NCBI GenBank assembly: GCA_030018645.1
Contig: JASEHX010000008.1
Coordinates: forward strand, 1 to 25,852
DNA from: Candidatus Margulisiibacteriota bacterium
GTDB taxonomy: Bacteria > Margulisbacteria > WOR-1 > O2-12-FULL-45-9
DNA: 25,852 bases
Direction of reading: 5' to 3'
A program made the translations under genes and the position numbers. Every line of letters starts with the position of its first letter. Within the stretch, counting starts at the first letter, position 1. The notes under the pieces were generated by a model. It was not told the origin of the DNA and did not search any database. It was given only the letters and a program-made list of their open reading frames with translations. Positions 8,399 to 13,898 of this stretch are shown piece after piece.

Positions 8399-9658
8399 AT
8401 GCCAATACCGGATGCCAAAACGACCGTCATTGAAAACAGTTTAACGCTGGTTACTGAAGAAATTGCCTCCCTGCGCTCGGTGGCCATGGGGGTATTGGTG
8501 GGGACGGGGTCGGGCAGTGAAAGCGAAAAAGAAAGTGGCATCTCCCATTTTATCGAACACATGCTGTTTAAGGGTACGACTAAACGGTCGGCCTACGATA
8601 TTGCCCACGCATTAGACGCCGTCGGCGGGAAAATCAACGCCTATACCGGCAAAGAATTTACCATGTACTACGCGGTCGTGCTGGATAAACACATTGACGT
8701 GGCCATTGATGTCTTGAGCGATATTGTGGTCAATTCTCTGTATGATGATGACGCCATTGAACTGGAAAAAGGTGTTGTGCTGGAAGAAATTAAAATGTAC
8801 GAAGATACGCCCGATGAATTGATCCACGATTATTTTGCCGAAAAAATCCTGCACGGGCACACTTTAGCCAAGCCCATCATCGGCAATGAAGAATCAGTGC
8901 GGGCTATTAGCCGCGGCGAGATACTAAATTATCTGGACCGCAGTTATGGGCCGCAAAATACCGTTATTGCTTTAGCCGGGGCAGTCCCTAAAGATATCGT
9001 TAGCCGAATTAGTAAAGCTTTTGCAGGATACAAGGGGATAGGGGTTAGGGGACAGTACGAAATTCCTCAAATCAAGGGCGGGCAGTATTTAAAGAAGAAG
9101 AAAACCGAGCAAGTGCATCTTTGTTTGGGGACCAAAGGCGTATCACAAATTGAAGATGACCGCTATCCCTACGCGGTTTTAGATAATATTTTGGGCGGCA
9201 GCATGAGCTCGCATCTCTTCCAAGAAGTGCGGGAAAAAAGAGGATTGGTTTATTCAATCTATTCCACTTCTTCCCCTTTCCGCGATTTTGGGCTCTCCTA
9301 TGTTTATGCCGGCACCAGTGCGGGCAGCCTGGAACAGGTGATCAATTTAATTTTGCTGGAGTTTAGCCAATTAAAAAAAGAGGGCATTTCTTTGGCTGAG
9401 CTGGACAAAGCGCGTGAAAACTTAAAAGGTTCTTTAGTTTTGGGTCTTGAGTCCACTTCTTCGCGCATGAGCTGGCTGGCCAAATCGCAAATGTATCATA
9501 ACCGCGTCCAAACCATTGACGAAGTTTTTGAAAAAGTTGATAAGGTGACCAACGACGATATTATCCGCATGGCCAATGATTATTTCAAAGACGAATATTT
9601 AACCCTGGCGGTTATCGGCGATTTAGGCGAGCTGCCTCCCTTGCTCCCTTGGACTTAA
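8399..9658 (+). CDS. M16 family zinc metalloprotease (insulinase/PqqL-like)
   Basis: A 419-residue protein of the pitrilysin/mitochondrial processing peptidase type. The inverted zinc motif HxxEH is present as HFIEH (H50, E53, H54), and the distal Glu ligand lies in LEEIKMYED near residue 130. The second half holds the usual inactive partner domain with GGSMSSHLFQEVREKRGLVYSI. It has one active-type plus one inactive-type half, as single-chain bacterial M16B members do. No signal peptide is seen, so it is probably cytosolic. Its substrate cannot be told from sequence. It heads the plus-strand run M16-dut-dapB-smpB, an order in which such proteases are often found close to dut or dapB (from memory). 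Confidence 0.92.
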   Translation: MPIPDAKTTVIENSLTLVTEEIASLRSVAMGVLVGTGSGSESEKESGISHFIEHMLFKGTTKRSAYDIAHALDAVGGKINAYTGKEFTMYYAVVLDKHIDVAIDVLSDIVVNSLYDDDAIELEKGVVLEEIKMYEDTPDELIHDYFAEKILHGHTLAKPIIGNEESVRAISRGEILNYLDRSYGPQNTVIALAGAVPKDIVSRISKAFAGYKGIGVRGQYEIPQIKGGQYLKKKKTEQVHLCLGTKGVSQIEDDRYPYAVLDNILGGSMSSHLFQEVREKRGLVYSIYSTSSPFRDFGLSYVYAGTSAGSLEQVINLILLEFSQLKKEGISLAELDKARENLKGSLVLGLESTSSRMSWLAKSQMYHNRVQTIDEVFEKVDKVTNDDIIRMANDYFKDEYLTLAVIGDLGELPPLLPWT

Positions 9659-9669
9659 AAAGCTATAAT
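9641..9669 (+). promoter_or_regulatory. candidate leaderless promoter of dut
   Basis: TTGCTC at 9641-9646, exactly 17 nt, then a perfect TATAAT at 9664-9669. The dut ATG begins 6 nt after the box, so the start codon would coincide with the transcription start. No ribosome site fits in the 6 nt. The -35 lies in the last codons of the M16 gene. Confidence 0.55.
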
Positions 9670-9675
9670 TAGGTC

Positions 9676-10128
9676 ATGCTCAAAGCTCAAATAAAACGTT
9701 TGCCCCATGGGATGGATTTGCCTCTCCCTAAATACATGAGCGAACACGCGGCGGGGATGGATTTATACGCGGCCGTTAATGAAGAATTGGTTATTGAAGC
9801 GGGCGGCTGGAAATTGGTTCCCACCGGCCTTGCTATTGCATTGCCGGAAGGCTATGAAGCGCAGGTCCGTCCGCGGTCAGGGTTGGCCCTCAAACAAGGC
9901 GTTTCCGTCCTCAATACTCCGGGGACAGTTGACGCGGATTATCGCGGGGAAGTAGGAGTTATTTTGATGAACCACAGCAAGCAGGATTTGGTTGTAAAGC
10001 GCGGCGACCGCATCGCACAAATGATCATCAATAAAATTGAAAGGATTGTTTTTGAAGAAGTTGCCGAACTGCCTTCCAGCGAACGTGGCGCAGGCGGGTT
10101 CGGACACACGGGGGTAAAACATGGTTAA
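9676..10128 (+). CDS. dut: dUTP diphosphatase
   Basis: Hydrolyses dUTP to dUMP and pyrophosphate, keeping uracil out of DNA and feeding dTMP synthesis. All five trimeric dUTPase motifs are present in 150 residues: HAAGMDLYA (24-32), RPRSGLA (65-71), GTVDADYRGE (83-92, catalytic D86 and base-stacking Y89), RGDRIAQ (109-115) and RGAGGFGHTG (137-146). The gene overlaps dapB by 8 nt. A TATAAT box just upstream may start a separate transcript. Confidence 0.97.
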   Translation: MLKAQIKRLPHGMDLPLPKYMSEHAAGMDLYAAVNEELVIEAGGWKLVPTGLAIALPEGYEAQVRPRSGLALKQGVSVLNTPGTVDADYRGEVGVILMNHSKQDLVVKRGDRIAQMIINKIERIVFEEVAELPSSERGAGGFGHTGVKHG

Positions 10129-10783
10129 AATTAAAGTATTAGTTAACGGCGCGAATGGTAAGATGGGTAGCGAGACGGTAAAAGCAGTTTTAAATGCAGC
10201 TGATCTCGATTTGGTCGGCCGGGCGGATATCCATGATGATTTGGCCGCCCTCATTCGGGAAACCAAAGCGGAAGTGGTAGTTGATTTTACTCATCCAGCA
10301 TCCGTCATTAAAAATATCAAAACCATTTTATCCAATAAGGCCCACGCTGTGATTGGCACCACTGGTATTGCGCCAAAAGATCTGATTGAAATTAAAAAAC
10401 TTTGCCAAAAAAACAAAGTCAATTGTTTGATCGCTCCCAACTTTGCCATTGGGGCGGTATTGATGATGAAATTTGCCGAGGAAGCGGCGCAGTATCTGCC
10501 GAAAGCCGAGATCATTGAACTACATCACGACGGTAAAGTTGATAAACCATCCGGAACCGCCCTTAAAACAGCGGAAATGATGGGGGGGAAGATACCAATC
10601 CATTCGGTTCGACTGCCGGGATTGGTTGCGCATCAAGAAGTGATCTTGGGGGGGGTAGGACAAACATTAACTATCCGCCACGATTCTATTTCACGCGAAT
10701 CATTTATGCCGGGAGTAATTTTGGCTATCCGCAAAGCGGCCGGCATAAAGGGTTTGGTCTTGGGCCTCGAAAACTTGCTGTAA
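10121..10783 (+). CDS. dapB: 4-hydroxy-tetrahydrodipicolinate reductase, short form
   Basis: Reduces the dihydrodipicolinate-level intermediate in the lysine/diaminopimelate pathway with NAD(P)H. The Rossmann loop is NGANGKMG, followed by DFTHP, GTTG, APNFAIG and the signature ELHHDGKVDKPSGTA with the catalytic His and Lys. At 220 residues it is shorter than the usual 240-270: the stretch between the first Rossmann strands and DFTHP is trimmed. All catalytic motifs remain, so it should be active. A GGGGG lies 6 nt before the ATG, inside the end of dut. Confidence 0.95.
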   Translation: MVKIKVLVNGANGKMGSETVKAVLNAADLDLVGRADIHDDLAALIRETKAEVVVDFTHPASVIKNIKTILSNKAHAVIGTTGIAPKDLIEIKKLCQKNKVNCLIAPNFAIGAVLMMKFAEEAAQYLPKAEIIELHHDGKVDKPSGTALKTAEMMGGKIPIHSVRLPGLVAHQEVILGGVGQTLTIRHDSISRESFMPGVILAIRKAAGIKGLVLGLENLL

Positions 10784-10786
10784 AGT

Positions 10787-11257
10787 ATGCCTTATTACAA
10801 GGTAATCGCCGAAAACCGCAAAGCCCGTTTTGATTATACTATCTTGGAGGTTTACAAAGCGGGGATGGTGTTAACCGGCAGTGAAGTAAAATCAATCCGT
10901 TTGGGGCATGTCAGCCTGCAGGACAGCTTCGGCCGGGTCGAGAAAAGCGAAATCTGGTTATACGGCATCCATATCAATCCCTACCAATCGGCCGATATCA
11001 AAAAAATCAATCCTACCCGTCCGCGCAAAGCACTGTTAAAAAAAAGTGAGCTGGTGAAATTAGCCGGCAAAACGGCCGAAAAAGGATTGACACTAGTTCC
11101 GCTTAAGCTATACTTTGATGGTGATTGGGCCAAGGTTGATTTAGCCCTGGCAAAAGCGAAAAGGATGTTTGAAAAGCGTGATAAAATTAAACATCGAGAA
11201 GCTCAAAGAGAAATTGAAAGGGCTTTTAGAGGCAAAAGGGATGTTAAACAAAGTTGA
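10787..11257 (+). CDS. smpB: SsrA-binding protein
   Basis: SmpB binds the tRNA-like domain of tmRNA and delivers it to stalled ribosomes. The 156-residue protein shows the family pattern: N-terminal NRKARFDYTILEVYKAGMVLTGSE (split over the beta-barrel), KSIRLGHVSLQDSF, then LLKK near the middle, GLTLVPLKLYF and the basic tail KRDKIKHREAQREIERAF that enters the decoding centre. It begins 3 nt after the dapB stop and lies about 0.7 kb upstream of ssrA, its RNA partner. Confidence 0.97.
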   Translation: MPYYKVIAENRKARFDYTILEVYKAGMVLTGSEVKSIRLGHVSLQDSFGRVEKSEIWLYGIHINPYQSADIKKINPTRPRKALLKKSELVKLAGKTAEKGLTLVPLKLYFDGDWAKVDLALAKAKRMFEKRDKIKHREAQREIERAFRGKRDVKQS

Positions 11258-11429
11258 AGGCGCCGCCAAAAAATTTACCGTCGGGGATGTCTATAAAGAA
11301 GCGGCCAAGATGCTTAAAAAAGAAGTAAGGGAGATCAAAGGCAATATTTTACCGTCGGAAGAAGTCAAGATGGACGAATTAGCCAAGGTTCTGTCAAAAA
11401 TGGTGCTGAAGGAGATGAAAGTAGTATGA
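11241..11429 (+). CDS. small protein of unknown function between smpB and ssrA
   Basis: A 62-residue, mostly helical and charged protein (MLNKVEGAAKKFTV..., ending KEMKVV). A longer open frame begins at 11169, but the ATG at 11241 has AGAGG about 8 nt upstream and overlaps smpB by only 17 nt, so it is preferred. It overlaps the next gene by ATGA. No family is recognised. The tight spacing suggests a real gene translated with its neighbours. Confidence 0.6.
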   Translation: MLNKVEGAAKKFTVGDVYKEAAKMLKKEVREIKGNILPSEEVKMDELAKVLSKMVLKEMKVV

Positions 11430-11887
11430 TCCGCGTGCCGGGCGAAAGGCCTTTTGTCCCTAAAATTACGCCCAAAGAAGCCAATAAAGAAGCAGAAAAG
11501 ACCGAACAGCAAGCGGCCAAGCCGCAGCAGCCAGTACCTTCTTCAATTGGCCGCGGGCCGGAGCTGGACGCGCGGGCCATTGCCGTGCGCCTTAGCGCTT
11601 TGGCGACGGAAGCCAAAAAGCGGGAAATTTCAGCCGATGAATTCAAGCGAGTTTTAGACGAGGTCATTACATTGACGGGACTAAAAGAACCCGAAGCCGC
11701 TATGCAAGCCGCTTCCAAAAAACTGCAAGAAGAAATTGAAATCGAACTGCAAAAGATCAAAGACAACAAAGACCTCATGGAGGAAGCGGAAGACTGGCAA
11801 AGGTTTGCCGACCTCCTTGAGCGCATGGGTCCCCAGCAAGCCGAAGCCATGCTTGGCATGCTTAAAGCATCAATTCACGATTTGTAA
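11426..11887 (+). CDS. unknown protein with disordered N-terminus and helical C-terminus
   Basis: A 153-residue protein. Residues 1-45 are Pro/Lys/Gln/Glu-rich and probably disordered; residues 47-150 are predicted helical with heptad-like Leu/Ile/Ala spacing, ending ...MLKASIHDL. No signal peptide or membrane segment is seen. It overlaps the previous gene by 4 nt (ATGA), pointing to coupled translation, and ends 45 nt before ssrA. I do not recognise the family. Confidence 0.7.
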   Translation: MIRVPGERPFVPKITPKEANKEAEKTEQQAAKPQQPVPSSIGRGPELDARAIAVRLSALATEAKKREISADEFKRVLDEVITLTGLKEPEAAMQAASKKLQEEIEIELQKIKDNKDLMEEAEDWQRFADLLERMGPQQAEAMLGMLKASIHDL

Positions 11888-11899
11888 TTTGTCATTTGT
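11881..11899. repeat. 19-nt dispersed repeat, copy A
   Basis: TTTGTAATTTGTCATTTGT occurs here across the end of the 153-aa gene and again, inverted, at 15712-15730 inside a signal-peptide region. Here it is extended by another AATTTG unit. Confidence 0.7.
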
Positions 11900-11911
11900 A
11901 ATTTGATCCTT

Positions 11912-11928
11912 CCCCGACGCAGTCGGGG
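11912..11928. repeat. perfect hairpin just before ssrA
   Basis: CCCCGAC, loop GCA, GTCGGGG: a 7-bp perfect stem ending 4 nt before the mature tmRNA 5' end. There is no T-run, so it is not a normal terminator. It could be part of the tmRNA precursor leader removed by RNase P, or a dispersed palindrome. Confidence 0.6.
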
Positions 11929-11932
11929 CTGT

Positions 11933-12357
11933 GGGGCTGTAAGGGTTTTGACGGGAAGCTGCGGTGGCACAAGCTGCGAGCCGAGGATGTCATCTTAACC
12001 TCGTTAATAATGGTGGCACATCTTTAAATGCAGATGTTAAACAAGCAGCCAGAGTAGCCGGGAGAAGCGTGCAACAGCTTATGGCTTTGTGCGTAACTCC
12101 TGCCGAAATGGCCGTCGCTGCTTAATTAAATAAGCAGCCCGTCCCCTGGATTTGCCGATAGGTTCAGGCAAGGACGTTATTTTATCGGCTGCTGTTTTGG
12201 CTGTTCCTCAAGGCCAAGGCGGGAGACAAAATTGGGGATAAGCCGGGAAAAACCCCGCTTTGGGTCAAATCCCGGACGAAAACAACAATCAAAGCTACGC
12301 TCGTAGCGGCGGGTGAAACTGCCTTTTCGGACGGGGGTCCGACTCCCCCCAGCTCCA
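11933..12357 (+). ncRNA. ssrA: transfer-messenger RNA (tmRNA)
   Basis: The ends form the 7-bp acceptor stem GGGGCTG/CAGCTCC with discriminator A at 12357; CCA is not encoded (TTT follows). The 5' part has the tmRNA signature GGTTTTGACGGG, the 3' part TTTTCGGACGGGGG with a 5-bp T stem and loop TCCGACT. Pseudoknot 1 can form from CGAGG/CCTCG and GATGT/ACATC. The tag frame ends in GCTGCTTA, which pairs with TAAGCAGC to form the usual hairpin around the stop. At 425 nt it is longer than the E. coli RNA (363 nt). Unusual bases: TTTGAC for the usual TTCGAC in the D region, and C at the T-loop position normally U55. With SmpB it rescues stalled ribosomes. Confidence 0.95.
12030..12125 (+). other. 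tmRNA tag reading frame (31 codons plus TAA)
   Basis: The frame starts at the probable resume codon GCA, 7 nt after pseudoknot 1, and reads ADVKQAARVAG... to ...PAEMAVAA before TAA. The AVAA end fits a ClpXP-type degron. With 31 residues the tag is near the long end of known tags. The resume codon is inferred from position; the frame itself is fixed by the end and by the hairpin. Confidence 0.7.
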
Positions 12358-12380
12358 TTTTAGTGAGTAGAGCGTGGAGC

Positions 12381-12416
12381 GTTGAACGTAGGGAAGGAAT
12401 AATTCCCACGTTCAAC
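12381..12416. repeat. strong hairpin after ssrA
   Basis: GTTGAACGT-A-GGGAA pairs with TTCCC-ACGTTCAAC (14 bp with one bulged A, loop of 7). It begins 24 nt after the tmRNA 3' end. No T-run follows, so termination is uncertain; it could protect or define the precursor 3' end. Confidence 0.55.
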
Positions 12417-12451
12417 AGGGCATTCGTTCAATAAAATTAACTGCGGGAGGA

Positions 12452-12700
12452 TTGTATTCATTAGAAAAATGCGAATATCCCAATAGCACATTGAAAGCCG
12501 CCATAAAATGCGGCTTGAGGCAATTAGCCTTAAAAGGCCTGCCAGCTCAAGGCGAAGAATATTCTTTAGATTTATCATGGGGAATGCCGGCAGTTGAAAC
12601 AACACCCAAAATTACAGTTACAGCTTCAGTAACCATTGGCCGCGAAAGCGCTACAAGCGCAGAAATTAGATTTGATTATAACCTTGAAGTAGAAAATTGA
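12452..12700 (+). CDS. small ORF of unknown function with unclear start
   Basis: An open frame of 82 codons from TTG, ending ...FDYNLEVEN. The sequence looks protein-like: an N-terminal part with two cysteines, then alternating Thr/Val/Ile stretches (KITVTASVTIG) suggesting beta structure. A good GGGAGG lies only 1 nt before the TTG, too close; no ATG or GTG is in frame nearby. Codons are more A/T-rich than in neighbours (many ACA, TTA, GAA). It ends 9 nt from the convergent 12710 gene. It may be a genuine small gene with a mis-set start or a remnant. No family recognised. Confidence 0.4.
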   Translation: MYSLEKCEYPNSTLKAAIKCGLRQLALKGLPAQGEEYSLDLSWGMPAVETTPKITVTASVTIGRESATSAEIRFDYNLEVEN

Positions 12701-12709
12701 TTGCTTCCC

Positions 12710-13237
12710 TTACTTTAACTTAAGTATCCTCTTCACTTCCTTATCAATCAGCGGGGATTCGACGCCAACCACCACCCACTTGCCTTTGATTTTGACGGCG
12801 GAGAGTAAGGCGGGAGAACCAAGGAAGGATCCGCTGGCCGTAGCTTTATCGCCCTTTACCTTGTATGAAGAAAGATTAAGACTGTTCTTGTAGAATTTCC
12901 GCAGCGACCGCGAGGTTTTGCCATATTCCTTCTCGATGACAACCGCGGCGCCTTTGGCGGCAAGAGATTCTCCCGCCCCTACAATTTTTGCCGCCGTCCT
13001 TTTCCAGAACCCGCCTTGCTTTTGCACCAGGGAAGAAAATTTCTTTATTTTGGCCTGCAAAATACTGTTAAGCGAAAGGTGCGCATGGATATAATCCATA
13101 TCGCCAAAAACCAATGCCATCTGCAGTTGGTCAATAGTTGCTTTAAAGTTAGCGGTTTCCTGGTCGCTGGCAAGAGCCGATGCCGCCATGAAAAAGACAA
13201 TGATTAAAACAAAAATAACCGTAAAATATTTTTTCAT
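12710..13237 (-). CDS. small exported protein of unknown function
   Basis: A 175-residue protein with a clear signal peptide: KK, a Val/Ile/Phe core and SALA|SD near residue 23. The mature part is alpha plus beta, with a helical start (TANFKATIDQLQMALVFGD) and a C-terminal beta part (KATASGSFLG, IKGKWVVVGVES). The layout recalls DUF2939-like exported proteins, but that is weak. It follows the VIT-like gene by 6 nt and probably shares its transcript. No catalytic motif is visible. Confidence 0.75.
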   Translation of the reverse strand: MKKYFTVIFVLIIVFFMAASALASDQETANFKATIDQLQMALVFGDMDYIHAHLSLNSILQAKIKKFSSLVQKQGGFWKRTAAKIVGAGESLAAKGAAVVIEKEYGKTSRSLRKFYKNSLNLSSYKVKGDKATASGSFLGSPALLSAVKIKGKWVVVGVESPLIDKEVKRILKLK

Positions 13238-13243
13238 AGATGA

Positions 13244-13726
13244 TTAATGAGCAAAAACAAAAGCAATCCAGTCGCCGACATAATGGGTGATTAAAATGAC
13301 AACCAAAGCAATCAACAAATGTTCGCTCACCACATATAAAGGCGGCCCATGGCTTTCTTTGGCCATACGATAGCTTTGGATGCCAAGGATGCAAAGGCCC
13401 CACGCGGCACTGGCAATAATGGCCGACCCTAAAGGCAGGAGCAGCATGGGGATCAGAAAAGTTAAAGCAAAAAAGAATTTGGTAAAAAAGGTCATAAAGG
13501 TTGCCTGCCAGATTTCGTTTTGGCTGTGCCGGTTTTCAGCTTCTTCAGAAATATGGATGCCAAGCGCGTCCGAAAAGGCATCGGCGATAGCAATGGTTAA
13601 AATGCCGCCAATGACGGCTAATTTGGAATTGGTGCCGGCATGCAGGCCCACAATCAAGCCCAGCGTGGTAATTATGCCGGAGGTTAACCCAAAACTGAAC
13701 CCCTTATTGATTGAATCATTGGCCAT
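13244..13726 (-). CDS. VIT1/CCC1-like integral membrane transporter
   Basis: A 160-residue membrane protein with about four hydrophobic segments. The start GFSFGLTSGIITTLGLIVGLHAGTN followed by GGILTIAIADAFSDALGIHISEEAEN (each in short blocks) matches the first two helices of the VIT1/CCC1 family, which moves Fe2+ or Mn2+. The acidic residues in ADAFSDALG and the E-E-x-E stretch are where family members bind metal. It lacks the long cytosolic metal-binding insert of plant VIT1. No ribosome site precedes the ATG, but TATACT lies 7 nt upstream. Iron or manganese export is inferred from family only. Confidence 0.72.
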   Translation of the reverse strand: MANDSINKGFSFGLTSGIITTLGLIVGLHAGTNSKLAVIGGILTIAIADAFSDALGIHISEEAENRHSQNEIWQATFMTFFTKFFFALTFLIPMLLLPLGSAIIASAAWGLCILGIQSYRMAKESHGPPLYVVSEHLLIALVVILITHYVGDWIAFVFAH

Positions 13727-13733
13727 GCCGGCA

Positions 13734-13739
13734 AGTATA
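13734..13739 (-). promoter_or_regulatory. extended -10 box of the VIT-like gene, possibly leaderless
   Basis: TGC-TATACT on the minus strand, 7 nt before the ATG at 13726. The -35 region is poor, as expected for an extended -10. No ribosome site is present. Confidence 0.45.
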
Positions 13740-13783
13740 GCATGCCGACGTCAGTTTGGCATTATTTTTTTAGGGAAAAGACG

Positions 13784-13898
13784 ATTATCCCTCACCTGCT
13801 AATGTTTAAAATTCCCCCCTCTCCCAGCCTGCCTGCCCTCCTTCGGCGGGTAAACCGGCAGGCAGGAGGGAGGGGTATCTTTCGCGTTAGCGGATGAG
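13784..13898. repeat. REP-like palindromic element reaching into the 3' end of the PorV-SLH gene
   Basis: The core inverted repeat is CCTGCCTGCC (13828-13837) and GGCAGGCAGG (13857-13866), flanked by imperfect CCCTC/GAGGG extensions. One side carries ATTATCCCTCA (13784-13794); the other carries GCGGATGAGGG (13890-13900 region), the same flank as at 15868-15878. Its edge supplies the last codons and stop (ACC CTC ATC CGC TAA) of the gene ending at 13887. The rest of 13727-13886 holds no gene. Confidence 0.65.

Noticed and set aside
8296..8562. Minus-strand open frame over the fabD/M16 promoter region
   Set aside because: It overlaps the start of the M16 gene and the divergent promoters, and has no recognisable features.
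11933..12357. ssrA as an attachment site of a mobile element
   Set aside because: No integrase and no second copy of the 3' end were found in the window.
12182..12605. Two minus-strand open frames across ssrA
   Set aside because: They lie over the tmRNA and its hairpin; the RNA structure explains the sequence.
13740..13772. Possible plus-strand terminator (ATGCC…GGCAT then TATTTTTTT)
   Set aside because: The stem is only 5 bp with an 11-nt loop and there is no plus-strand gene ending before it.
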